Origin: PGZG01 sp046292765
GTDB lineage: Bacteria; Pseudomonadota; Gammaproteobacteria; Pseudomonadales; Alcanivoracaceae
Length of the DNA: 64,000 nucleotides
Reading direction: 5' to 3'
NCBI GenBank assembly: GCA_046292765.1
Contig: JBKBQA010000001.1
Location: 682,001 to 746,000, forward strand
Shown piece after piece: positions 28,401-36,326 of this stretch. The translations under genes and the position numbers were made by a program. How positions within the stretch are numbered: the stretch's first letter is position 1; each line of letters opens with the position of its first letter. Below the pieces are notes generated by a model. It was not told the origin of the DNA. It saw only the letters and a program-made list of their open reading frames with translations, and made no database searches.

Positions 28401-28762
28401 GACAGTCCAGTGGTGGTTCGTCCCTGGCGGGAAATATGTGACTGTTCCTCGCCTCCATCACCGGGACCAGTGACGCCGCGTACATACGACACCAGGTCGC
28501 GATCACTTTCATGACCGCCGGTAGACGCCAGGTTGTATTTTGGGTTGGCGCTGATCAGCGTCATAAGGGCATCAACGAGAGTGGTCTTGCCGCTGCCCGT
28601 TGGACCAATGATGGCGGTGCCGTGTACATCAATGTCTGCACGATGCAGTCCAGAGAAACCGCCCCAGTTAAACAGTTCCAGTGACTTTAGGGTGTAGGTC
28701 GGGGCTAGCTGCCAGCCATTTTCGCGTTCTGTCGTATCCAGCGTGTATTGCGTCGCCATCAA
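25427..28762 (-). CDS. jetC: Wadjet SMC-like ATPase JetC
   Basis: 1111 residues, MukB/SMC-type. Walker A GPTGSGKT at 53-60, long coiled coils through the middle (many EKARATLAVLDQ-type heptads) around a hinge region, then signature SGGEKEI (~995) and Walker B TIVLDEAFS (~1024). It is the motor that extrudes DNA loops in the type I Wadjet complex. Start overlaps the jetB stop (ATGATGG). Confidence 0.94.
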   Translation of the reverse strand: MMATQYTLDTTERENGWQLAPTYTLKSLELFNWGGFSGLHRADIDVHGTAIIGPTGSGKTTLVDALMTLISANPKYNLASTGGHESDRDLVSYVRGVTGPGDGGEEQSHISRQGRTTTGLSATLSNGSDIVRLGALLWFDGSSMSPSEMNKLWLFSTHPGHTLESWLTVQHEGGARALRQLDKTETGIWTYPSKKAFLARLRDFFEVRDNAFNLLNRAAGLKQLNSIDEIFRDLVLDDNAQFERAKEVADSFDDLAAIHEELEVARRQQKSLEPIKVGWERFRQNQNMLDEKELLTQALPAWFGEQAHLLWKAHAKSLTQQLAQADAALASAEEAQRNQEQKRSYLNEAYLKVGGANIETLQALIKEKQNNLERCELHALEYKKLVTFLSLPDTLNRETVAANKAQAKAQLQQLEQERIDAKENAYEQGIAVHQADKAVSALQEQLTEAQARPDSNIRPEYQRFRALLASELALAEDDLPFIGELVQVKKQEAEWRGAIERAIGSDRLRILVPPESVKHALKWVNSRHNALHVRILEVKTPDKAAHFLEDGFTRKLDYKNHPYRETVKHLLANKDHHCVASPEMLRDTPHAMTVEGMMSGKARFFDKQDQKRLTDDWQTGFDNRDTVASLENQLGEARDSLRGAKAGEEKARATLAVLDQKVAFLKALIGLDFSQVNIAQAQTELQDQQDKLYALTSPGSDATAAKQKLDQAQKILETAQQEARHCLETQLRLKNALEQAEKEQLKAFRRAEPGLSDTQRRLAELNLSPLTPEQLDQADIREREAAERLRKEVDKLHERRNDLEKALVKAMSDALREDRGALSEAGRELEDVPRYLDRLTMLTEEALPEKQQRFKEYLNRSSDEGVSQLLSTIEGEVERIEERLEDLNHTLRRVDFERGRYLQLVANKVVHDSLRIFTRAHSSLASARFIDDGGESQYKALQKIVELLRDACERHRTLGARALLDPRFRLEFKVSVLDRDTGTVIETRSGSQGGSGGEKEIIASYVLTASLSYALCPDGSNRPLFGTIVLDEAFSRSSHAVAGRIIAALEAFHLHALFITPNKEMRLLRKHTRSAVVVHRRGNQSSLTPVSWQALDEAREQHSKQSHEITE

Positions 28763-29508
28763 CGTTCTCCCTCGGTGTCGTTCGGTTTCCCTGATGTATT
28801 GGCGACCAGCTGCTTAAGCGCTTGCAACAGTGTGGTGAGAGTTTGTGGATTGGCCAGATGCGTGATCATGGGCCGGATGACTACTCGTTCATGACTGTCG
28901 GGTGCGGATACCAGGCCATGGCCTTTCAGTTGATCAAGCAGCTGCAGAATTCGGGTGCGTTCGCGAGAGTCGCTGCCGATATCTCCCATATAGACCTGCA
29001 ATTGCGGCACGAGCTCGTCGATGGCGACTATGGCTTCAGATGTGTCACTGCCGGCATTCTGTTCGTAAGTAATATAGTGCTGGCGCAGAATCGCCACCAG
29101 TAGTGTCTGCTCCAGATTCAGGCGCTGCTTGCGTACTAATGGATGTGACCAGTCGTCGTCATCATCATTATTGCCTTGATCTTCCGACGTGCTTTGACGC
29201 ACAGCCAGAAATACCAGGCCGCGGGTTTCGTCTGTATTTGCCACCAGGTCAAATGGTTCGAGAATAGCATTCAGGCGGTCACACGCATGAATGGCGGTAC
29301 GATACAAGTTGGGGCGATGGCTTTGTTCGAGCAACCCCATACGCAATAGCTCCTGGACGGTCTCACGCAGTGCGCGCTCTGTGCGGTCAGGCTCTGTATT
29401 GGCAGCGGTATGTTCGCCAACTTGTTGATCAGTATCGATCTCTCTGTCGTGAGCATGTTGGCTGTCCTGTGCGGACTTTCCGGTAATCTGGTCAAAAATT
29501 CCTGTCAC
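28759..29508 (-). CDS. jetB: Wadjet MukE-like subunit JetB
   Basis: DUF4194 protein, 249 residues, GTG start at 29508 directly after the jetA stop. It has a hydrophilic N-terminal tail of ~45 residues, then two winged-helix-like segments (ALRETVQELLRMGLLEQ; ERTRILQLLDQLKGHGLV) of the KITE type. Homologues bridge JetA and JetC. Confidence 0.92.
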   Translation of the reverse strand: MTGIFDQITGKSAQDSQHAHDREIDTDQQVGEHTAANTEPDRTERALRETVQELLRMGLLEQSHRPNLYRTAIHACDRLNAILEPFDLVANTDETRGLVFLAVRQSTSEDQGNNDDDDDWSHPLVRKQRLNLEQTLLVAILRQHYITYEQNAGSDTSEAIVAIDELVPQLQVYMGDIGSDSRERTRILQLLDQLKGHGLVSAPDSHERVVIRPMITHLANPQTLTTLLQALKQLVANTSGKPNDTEGER

Positions 29509-31011
29509 TTAAAACTCCCACTCAATATCGTCTAATGCGACCTTGCTCAAAGCGACGCTGGGAAGACGGAAAAGCCAGCGCTGTTGTTCGCTGTCCGTCA
29601 ATATCAGCTCTTCGATTTCATCCGTCGTAATGTCGATTACAGCTTCCCGCGCCATTGCTAGCCACAGGGCAACGGTTTCCAGGTCGTGTGTTGGTGGCAA
29701 GCGCTCGGCCAGCTCAGCAAGGGTCATGGGTCTGCCTTCCTTGGCTAGTAGTGCCAGCGTATCTTCAACCAGTGCATCATGGTCCAGGCCGTCCAGTGCA
29801 TCCCAGAATTCATCCTCTATACCACTCAAATCCGAACCCTGGGGGGAGAGATCCAGGTCATTAGCGGCTTCATCCTGCAGCGACTTGAATCGCAAGCGCT
29901 CGATGACGGGCAGGTTGCCCAAGGCAAAACCGATGGGTGGTAACGTTGATGCAGCCCGGCGAATATGCTGTCGTTGCCAATCCAGCTCTTGTGCGATGTT
30001 AAGCACCTCGTTGAGCAGTTTGCCCACGCGATGATGTTCCATGGCCAGTCCGGTCTGGATGAAGGATTTGACGTCTTTCTCGCTACGTGCGCGTGCTTGC
30101 AGAACGGACTGGCTTTCCTTCACTAGGCGCATCCGCAGTAGCTTCAGCTCCTGCCGCTGTACACGGCTCAGGGCTTTTTCTGCAGCGGGATGGTGCAAGA
30201 TGTTTCGCAACTGATGCCGCATGGTGTCCAGTTCCAGCTTTTGCCGCAGTTGTTTCTGGAAACTGTCAAAAACCCGTCCTTCCGGTGTGTCCAGCAGGGC
30301 GGCCTGACCATCCAGCAACCGGTCGAGGATCTGGCCCCGGTGGTAATGCTCGGACATGATGGATTGCCGTAACGCTCGATCGGCCTGGCGCCAGGAATCC
30401 TCCACCCGGCGAAAGTCAGCCCTGAGGCCCGTGGCCAGGGTATACACCTCTCGAATACGTTCTATGGCCTCGGCTTCGTCAAGCACAGGAATATGACCTT
30501 TCTCTGCCTCGGCTAGCTCGTGCTCCAGCTCAGTGATCTTACGACGTATTGCAGCTTTGCGGCTGGAGATATCCGGGTTCAAGCTGACGTCGAGTTCTTC
30601 AATTTCGCGCTGCACCACCGACAAGCGCGAGGCGGTGGATGTCATGATGCGGTTATTGTCGAGTGTATCGATAAACCGAATTGCGGCAGACAGCGCGTCG
30701 GTGCCGTAGAGGCGCTGGCCGCGTTCGATGACCAGTCCGCGTTTGATCCATTGGCGCAACTCGCGCGCTGCCAGGACGCGGGTATCGCTTGGGTCAATGT
30801 CGTATTCGTCCTGGGCCGCGTAGTCGGCCAGGATTTCCGACAGAGCCTGAAGTGCGTCTGCTTCGGCAATACCGTCTTCTGTGAACTCGAAAAGTGCAGT
30901 CAGACATCCCAGCACCAGTGGAGCACGGGGGGATGCCAGAAGTAGCCAGGCTGGGTGCTGGTGCCGGGCCGTTATGTATTTGCGGGTACGCGCCTGGGGA
31001 CTGTTATCCAT
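29509..31011 (-). CDS. jetA: Wadjet kleisin-like subunit JetA
   Basis: DUF3375 protein, 500 residues, MukF/kleisin-like, first gene of the jetABCD operon. It has an N-terminal winged helix (HPAWLLLASPRAPLVLGCL), a central coiled coil (VVQREIEELDVSL...ITELEHELAEAEK) and a C-terminal winged helix (MTLAELAERLP). AGGAAGAC lies just before the ATG at 31011. The order A-B-C-D with DUF3375/DUF4194 defines type I Wadjet, which protects against plasmids. Confidence 0.93.
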   Translation of the reverse strand: MDNSPQARTRKYITARHQHPAWLLLASPRAPLVLGCLTALFEFTEDGIAEADALQALSEILADYAAQDEYDIDPSDTRVLAARELRQWIKRGLVIERGQRLYGTDALSAAIRFIDTLDNNRIMTSTASRLSVVQREIEELDVSLNPDISSRKAAIRRKITELEHELAEAEKGHIPVLDEAEAIERIREVYTLATGLRADFRRVEDSWRQADRALRQSIMSEHYHRGQILDRLLDGQAALLDTPEGRVFDSFQKQLRQKLELDTMRHQLRNILHHPAAEKALSRVQRQELKLLRMRLVKESQSVLQARARSEKDVKSFIQTGLAMEHHRVGKLLNEVLNIAQELDWQRQHIRRAASTLPPIGFALGNLPVIERLRFKSLQDEAANDLDLSPQGSDLSGIEDEFWDALDGLDHDALVEDTLALLAKEGRPMTLAELAERLPPTHDLETVALWLAMAREAVIDITTDEIEELILTDSEQQRWLFRLPSVALSKVALDDIEWEF

Positions 31012-31158
31012 GTCTTCCTGTCATTAGTGCGATATTCCTTCGTGAAGCAGAGCTATCTTGGCACGGTGCCCCATCTGCTTCTATCCAAGGTTCAACCATG
31101 TAAGGGACATAATTTGTCTTGCATCAGCCAGGGCACGCAGCTGCCACCGGCTAGCCTG

Positions 31159-31221
31159 TGAGCCGAATACCCGCCATAATCGGCTCAAATCCTGATCCGA
31201 ATAGGAGGCATAATCGGCTCA
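31159..31221. promoter_or_regulatory. Probable operator repeats upstream of the DUF4172 Fic gene
   Basis: TGAGCCGA (31159-31166) is the exact inverse of TCGGCTCA at 31180-31187, and a third copy TCGGCTCA (31214-31221) ends at the start codon. The two forward copies share the longer core CATAATCGGCTCA. The Fic protein has a C-terminal winged helix, so self-repression through these sites is a reasonable inference. Confidence 0.6.
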
Positions 31222-32333
31222 TGTATATCTGGCAGCAACCCCATTGGCCCGACTTCAGCTGGGACGCCCCCCGCCTTCGCCCAAGGCTGGATGCGGTGCG
31301 CCTGCTTCAGGGCCGCTTGTTGGGGCGCACTGAAGCTGCGCCCGGGCAGGCAGATCTGGAGGTGGAGATGGATGCCCTGATCCAGAATGCCATCCGCACC
31401 AGCGAGATCGAGGGTGAGCATCTGGACGCAGGTACCGTGCGCTCATCCGTTGCCCGGCAGCTGGGTCTGGAACGGGCTGGCGTATCTGCGCGGACGACGC
31501 CGGAGACCGAGTCACTGGTGGCGCTGTTGCTGGAGGCTACCCACCAGCCGGATGCGCCGCTGGATGTGGCCCGTTTATGCCAGTGGCAGGCGATGCTGTT
31601 TCCGCAGGACGCAAATATGCACCGTGGCATTCGTGTTGGCGGACTACGCGGTGAGCAGCCGATGCAGGTGGTGTCCGGTCGGATCGACCGGCCAAAAGTG
31701 CATTTTGAGGCGCCGCCCCGCACTGTTCTGGACAGTGACCTGGATCGTTTTTTTGCCTGGTTCAATAACCCGCCGCCGGAGCTGGATGCGCTATTGCGTG
31801 CCGGTGTTGCCCATCTGTGGCTGATCACCTTGCATCCGTTTGATGATGGTAATGGCCGTGTCACTCGTGCCGTGACCGACCGGGCGCTGGCGCAGGCAGA
31901 GCGGCATTCCGTGCGCTTCTATTCGTTGAGCGCTGCGATCATGGCGCGGCGTTCGGGCTACTATGACCAGCTGGAGAAAGCGCAGCGCGGCGAGCTTGAT
32001 ATCACCGATTGGCTGGTGTGGTTTCTCGATACACTGGAGGAAGCGCTGCAGCAGGCGTTATTGCGTGTGGACCGGGTGCTTTCCAAAACGAAATTCTGGC
32101 AGCGTCACGCAGCAACGGTTCTGAACGAACGACAGATCAAGGTGCTGAATCGCTTGCTCGACACAGCCGGAGAAGAGTTTGCCCAGGGTATCAATGCACG
32201 CAAGTATCAGGCGTTAGCGAAGGTGAGTAAGGCCACTGCCACTCGGGATTTGGCGGAGCTGGTGGACAATGGCTGCCTGAAGCGACTTCCCGGAGGTGGG
32301 CGGAGCACGCGTTACGCGTTGTGTTCGCCATGA
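31221..32333 (+). CDS. Fic family protein with DUF4172 N-terminus and winged helix
   Basis: About 370 residues. It starts MYIWQQPHWPDFSWD, the DUF4172 signature, so the ATG at 31221 is preferred to the upstream GTG at 31158. The Fic loop HPFDDGNGRVTR is intact in its catalytic His and the DGNGR core, but ends VTR instead of the usual IGR. SEIEGE near residue 63 fits the inhibitory (S/T)xxxE(G/N) motif. The C-terminus (ARKYQALAKVSKATATRDLAEL) is a winged helix. AGGAGG lies 12 bp upstream. It diverges from jetA. Confidence 0.9.
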   Translation: MYIWQQPHWPDFSWDAPRLRPRLDAVRLLQGRLLGRTEAAPGQADLEVEMDALIQNAIRTSEIEGEHLDAGTVRSSVARQLGLERAGVSARTTPETESLVALLLEATHQPDAPLDVARLCQWQAMLFPQDANMHRGIRVGGLRGEQPMQVVSGRIDRPKVHFEAPPRTVLDSDLDRFFAWFNNPPPELDALLRAGVAHLWLITLHPFDDGNGRVTRAVTDRALAQAERHSVRFYSLSAAIMARRSGYYDQLEKAQRGELDITDWLVWFLDTLEEALQQALLRVDRVLSKTKFWQRHAATVLNERQIKVLNRLLDTAGEEFAQGINARKYQALAKVSKATATRDLAELVDNGCLKRLPGGGRSTRYALCSP

Positions 32334-32415
32334 TGTGCTTTGGAATATTTGCCATAATCTACTCATCGCCTGAGCCAGACGGGTTCGGGCGTCCCTTAAA
32401 GTCGGAGAAGTCCCC

Positions 32416-33261
32416 ATGGCAGACAGAGGCTCGGCAGAGCTGGCGGCAATTCGGGCCGCCATGGCGCAGGCCATGGCCGGCCACAACCGTACCCTGCAGG
32501 ACGATCTGGCCGGGCTGTCGCCGACAGCCATGGCGGCGCTGCGAGATGATGCCTTTGGCCCGGACTCGCCGCTGCTCTGGCGCGGTGCGGCCTCGTCCAT
32601 ACCTCTGTTCCGGGCCATCACCACCTTGCTAACTTACTTCTCTGCCCCCGAGGGCGCGCGACTGACGCCGCAGGGACGGCTGCCGCAGAAGTTGCTGCGC
32701 GAACTGCATGCGCTGCATGAATGGGAACGTCATCCGCGAGAGATGATGCCTCGGCTGGAGGAAGATCTGCCGTTGGCTGTGCTGCTGCACGCGCTGGCCA
32801 TTGGTCAGGGCTGGGTGCGCAAACGCAAGGGCCACTACCTGCTCAGCCGTGCGGGCAAACAATGGCTTGCCATGCCGCCTGATGAGCAGGCGCTGCAGAC
32901 CATGAAAATCAGTTGCATGGTGTATGACTGGGGTTATCTCGATGGCTATGCACCGATGCCCATGCTGCAGCAGGGCTGGGGCTACCTGATCTGGTTGTTG
33001 TTGCGTTTTGGCAGCGAGCCCCGCCCGGTGAGCTTTTATCGCGGCTGGGTGCTGCGCACCTGGCCGTTTTTGCTGGATATGCTGCCCGAGCCCAAGTGGG
33101 GTACTCGCGAAAGTGACTTTCATAATCTGTTCGAAGTGCGGGTGTTATACCGTTGGCTGGCATGGCTGGGTTTTGTTCAGCTAAGCCGCGAGCCGCGCCT
33201 GGATGCCGACACCCTCGTTACTGTCACGCCTCTGCTGGAAGCCTGCTGGCAGGCCAGATAG
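32416..33261 (+). CDS. Unknown protein, winged-helix-like, 281 residues
   Basis: ATG at 32416 after GGAGAAGTCCCC. The segments LTPQGRLPQKLLREL and VRKRKGHYLLSRAGKQWL look like paired winged-helix or MarR-like halves of the kind seen in some mobile-element proteins; the rest (WGYLIWLLLRFGSEP) is rich in Trp and Leu. No catalytic motif is seen. It lies between the Fic gene and mazEF. A weak match to the Fic operator core (CCATAATC...TGAGCC, 32352-32376) lies upstream. Confidence 0.6.
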   Translation: MADRGSAELAAIRAAMAQAMAGHNRTLQDDLAGLSPTAMAALRDDAFGPDSPLLWRGAASSIPLFRAITTLLTYFSAPEGARLTPQGRLPQKLLRELHALHEWERHPREMMPRLEEDLPLAVLLHALAIGQGWVRKRKGHYLLSRAGKQWLAMPPDEQALQTMKISCMVYDWGYLDGYAPMPMLQQGWGYLIWLLLRFGSEPRPVSFYRGWVLRTWPFLLDMLPEPKWGTRESDFHNLFEVRVLYRWLAWLGFVQLSREPRLDADTLVTVTPLLEACWQAR

Positions 33262-33444
33262 CCGGTTTCAGCGGGTGGTGAAGTTGGGCTTGATATCTCC
33301 ACTGGCCATGGTGTCCGCATGTTTTATGCAAATCTATAGTTCAACTTTAAAAATACATAAACCTGCGTCCCCGCCGGATATCCATTGTTGATACTTCCGT
33401 TGACTAGGAATAGGCTATCCAATGTAGATCATCGGAGGGCAACC

Positions 33445-33705
33445 ATGGCACTCGAACGGGAAATCAGCAAATGGGGCAATGCGGCGGCCATTCGCCTGCC
33501 AAGTGCCCTGCTGGAGCAGTTGGGGCTGGGGATTTCGAGCCGGGTGCGAATTGATGTGCAGAAGGGGGCGCTGGTGATCACGCCCATTGAGGTGCGCGAG
33601 CCGCGGCTGGAATACCTGTTGCGCGATGCCAGCCCGGAGCAGTTTCGGGTGGACGGCGATGATGACTGGCTGAACGATGGGCCAGTGGGCAAGGAGTTGC
33701 TCTGA
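33445..33705 (+). CDS. mazE: MazE-type antitoxin
   Basis: 86 residues, AbrB/MazE swapped-hairpin DNA-binding fold (REISKWGNAAAIRLPSALLEQLG...VQKGALVITP) with a C-terminal toxin-binding tail rich in acidic residues. CGGAGGGCAACC precedes the ATG. The stop shares its A with the mazF start (TGATG), so translation is coupled. Confidence 0.92.
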   Translation: MALEREISKWGNAAAIRLPSALLEQLGLGISSRVRIDVQKGALVITPIEVREPRLEYLLRDASPEQFRVDGDDDWLNDGPVGKELL

Positions 33706-34043
33706 TGGCGCGCCGCTATGTGCCCGATCGGGGCGATGTGATCTGGTGCGACTTTGATCCAACCCTTGGCCATGAGCAGGCCCATCAACGGCCGGCGCTG
33801 GTGTTGAGCCCTGCGTTGTTCAACGACAAGGTCGGGCTGGCTCTGGTGGTGCCGATTACCAGCACGGTGCGTGGTCATGGACTGGAGGTGGAGATCAGCG
33901 GGCGCAAGGTGCGTGGTGTTGCCCTGATCCAGCAGCAGCGCACGATTGATTACCGGGCAAGGCAGGTGAAGTTTGTTGAGCGTGCCAGTGCGGCGGCGGT
34001 CAAGGATGCGTTGCTGCGGGCGCGGGCGATTCTTGCGGATTGA
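33705..34043 (+). CDS. mazF: MazF/PemK-type endoribonuclease toxin
   Basis: 112 residues with the PemK/MazF barrel: RRYVPDRGDVIWCDFDPTLGHEQAHQRPALVLS, catalytic Arg in QRPALVLS, and PITSTVRG. Expected to cleave mRNA at short sites when freed from the antitoxin encoded just upstream. Confidence 0.92.
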   Translation: MARRYVPDRGDVIWCDFDPTLGHEQAHQRPALVLSPALFNDKVGLALVVPITSTVRGHGLEVEISGRKVRGVALIQQQRTIDYRARQVKFVERASAAAVKDALLRARAILAD

Positions 34044-34051
34044 GTTTTTGA

Positions 34052-34077
34052 TCGCGGCTGAAGCCGCTCCCACAGCG
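34052..34077. repeat. REP-like palindromic repeat
   Basis: GATCGCGGCTGAAGCCGCTC then CCACAG, the reverse of the common extragenic palindrome of Pseudomonas-type genomes (TGTGGGAGCGGCTTCAGCCGCG). It fills the gap between the convergent mazF and AAA-1 genes, a usual place for REP elements. Confidence 0.7.
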
Positions 34078-36165
34078 CTATCGATGGAATCCGATGGTCC
34101 GGCCGGTCGGGGTTTTGTAGGCCACCTCGTTCTTCAGCAACTTCAGTAGCCCCTCAAAGTCCTGCACTGGCTGGCGCACGCTCAGCCTTCTGGCCATGGC
34201 GGCGAAGTCGCCGGGGGCCAGGTTGGTGATCGGTTTCAGGGCCTGATGCAGCGTGTCCTCATCGGGCAATGCAATGTTGAAGCGGTTGGCCAGGTCTTTG
34301 GCCAGCAGCATGGCGCCTTCGACGCTGAGGTAGTCGAAGTGGATGCGGAAATCGAAGCGGCGCATGGCCGCTTCATCAACCTGGTCGAGGCGGTTGGTGG
34401 TGGCGATAAACAGGCCGCGATACTGTTCCATGCAGGTCAGGAACTGGTTGACCTGACTGACTTCCCAATTGCGGCTGGCGAGGTTGCGGCTACTGATAAA
34501 ACTGTCGGCTTCGTCAATCAGCAACAGTGCCTGATCTTCTTCCGCTTCACGAAATGCCTGGGCGATCAGCTTTTCGGTGATGCCGATATACGGGCTGACC
34601 AGATCGGTGGCCTGTTTCACCATCAGCGGTTGTTTCAATACCTCGGCGAGCTGTCTGGCCCAGGCGGTTTTGCCGGTGCCCGGCGGACCGTACAGGCACA
34701 GACGCGCATGGCTGCCGGGTTTCAGTTCGCGCATCAGGCTGGCGACGTCATCGCTGGCGTTGAGGCATTCGGCGCGCCAGGGCAACGGCAGGGCATCACT
34801 GGTGCGCAGGCGCTGCTGACTGTCCAGCGCATCGAGCCGTGCATCCAGGTTGCGTGACATGGCGCGTTGCGGGTCTTCGCCGACTGACTCGCACAGGTTA
34901 CCGATGTGCGCTGCCGCTTCCAGCATGGCGGGCGACAGTTCGCGGATTTCCGTGGCGCGTTGTCGCCAGGCTTCGGATACCGGCAGGTTGCCAAGGTACT
35001 TATCCAGCACCCGGCGCCGGTGTTGCGGCCCGGGGGTATCGAGGCGCAGCAGGTGGGTAAAGCGGCGCAGCAGGGCGTCGTCGACGTAGCGGATGGAGTT
35101 CGAGATCCAGACGACCGGCGACGGATTGGTTTCCAGCACGCGGGTCAGGGAGGCCTTGGAGATTTCCCGTTTGAGCGGCGAGGGCGAGCCGGTTTGGCCA
35201 TACATCAGGGTGTCTTCGACTTCGTCGAACAGGATCAGGGCGCCGGGATGATTGGTTAGCGCCATCTGGCAAGCGTTGAGGCGGCCGAGCCGGGCGAAGG
35301 CGGGCAGGGCTTCACCGCCGAAATCCATTTCCGGAACGATGGCCAGCGGCAAGCCCAGTTCAGCGGCCAGCAGATGCGCCAGCTCGGTTTTGCCGGTGCC
35401 CGGGTTGCCATGAATCAGCAGATTGACGCCGGCGCGTTTCTGATCGAGTGCGTCGCGCAGAATGGTGCGCATGATGTCCAGATCCTGCTGGCAATGGGCA
35501 TAGTCTTCCAACTGCAGTTTTGCCGGCTCGGCGAAGCGGAAGAAACGCTGCATCAGTTGCTCCGGCGTGGCGTTGTGCTGGCCGAGCAGTTCGCTCAACT
35601 GGTAGTCGACATCGAGCATGTCCTTGAGGTCGCTGTAATGCTCGGAGTTGCGAAAGCGCAGCAGATCGCAGGTAAACAGGGTGCTGGTTGGCCGCACTGC
35701 ATGTCGGACGCTGTCGCTGTCAAAACCGATCATGATCGACAGCAGGTCGGTCATGGTTTTGCGGGTGACGGAGCTGATGCCGTCCATGGACTGGTTGACC
35801 AGTGAATGAGTATTCAGGTGCCAGCCAAAGCTGAGGATGCGCATTTCGCATTCACTCAGCGCCAGCGGACGGGTGATATGAAGGATGATCTGGTGGGTTT
35901 CGTTGGCGGCGAACATGGCATCCAGATCGGTCGGGCTGAGGAATCTGTCCAGCTCCTCCGGTGGCGTTGGTTGTTTGCGAATGTTTTCGTTGTTCAGGTC
36001 CAGATATTCGAGGATATCGGTATTGGAAAACTCCTCGTTATTGCTGCGCGCACGCTGGCTGCGCCATACCGGCGCCAATGAAATCAGGGTGGCGATCCAG
36101 AACTGGATCAGCGGCTCCCTGTCCTGATAGAGCAGGGTGGAAAGGCGGGCGCGGGCAGTGGTCAT
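34078..36165 (-). CDS. Double-AAA+ ATPase (AAA-1)
   Basis: 695 residues with two AAA+ modules. The first has Walker A GNPGTGKTE (~253) and Walker B ILFDEVED; the second has GPPGTGKTA (~492), LLIDEADSF and a sensor-1 region (IATTNRLDQVDEAAMRRFDF) with arginine finger candidates. The N-terminal ~240 residues are helical and unassigned. It is a clear paralogue of the protein at 42057: the second modules share EVSQVNQFL/EVSHVNQFL, RFDF/RFDY and TPGDFAA-type stretches. A protein-remodelling role is inferred. Palindrome site 4 drives it; a GGAGACCG site precedes the ATG. Confidence 0.88.
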   Translation of the reverse strand: MTTARARLSTLLYQDREPLIQFWIATLISLAPVWRSQRARSNNEEFSNTDILEYLDLNNENIRKQPTPPEELDRFLSPTDLDAMFAANETHQIILHITRPLALSECEMRILSFGWHLNTHSLVNQSMDGISSVTRKTMTDLLSIMIGFDSDSVRHAVRPTSTLFTCDLLRFRNSEHYSDLKDMLDVDYQLSELLGQHNATPEQLMQRFFRFAEPAKLQLEDYAHCQQDLDIMRTILRDALDQKRAGVNLLIHGNPGTGKTELAHLLAAELGLPLAIVPEMDFGGEALPAFARLGRLNACQMALTNHPGALILFDEVEDTLMYGQTGSPSPLKREISKASLTRVLETNPSPVVWISNSIRYVDDALLRRFTHLLRLDTPGPQHRRRVLDKYLGNLPVSEAWRQRATEIRELSPAMLEAAAHIGNLCESVGEDPQRAMSRNLDARLDALDSQQRLRTSDALPLPWRAECLNASDDVASLMRELKPGSHARLCLYGPPGTGKTAWARQLAEVLKQPLMVKQATDLVSPYIGITEKLIAQAFREAEEDQALLLIDEADSFISSRNLASRNWEVSQVNQFLTCMEQYRGLFIATTNRLDQVDEAAMRRFDFRIHFDYLSVEGAMLLAKDLANRFNIALPDEDTLHQALKPITNLAPGDFAAMARRLSVRQPVQDFEGLLKLLKNEVAYKTPTGRTIGFHR

Positions 36166-36194
36166 GATGGGCGGTCTCCAGACAACGGAGGGCC

Positions 36195-36228
36195 ATGCTA
36201 GAGAGAAGGTGCGACGAATTCTGTCGCG
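36195..36228 (-). promoter_or_regulatory. Shared palindrome, site 4, with -10, upstream of AAA-1
   Basis: TGCGACG-AATTC-TGTCGCG at 36210-36228. On the minus strand 9 bp separate it from TAGCAT (36195-36200), correctly placed for transcription of AAA-1. It also lies upstream of the divergent Rpn gene, where no matching -10 is seen. Confidence 0.65.
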
Positions 36229-36326
36229 TATGCTCGACGCTGCAAACTTACGGAAACTGCAGAAATAGCCGACAGACGGGGATTTGGTTGTCAGGGATGC
36301 TTGCGCTAACAGGAACAGATGAGCCC

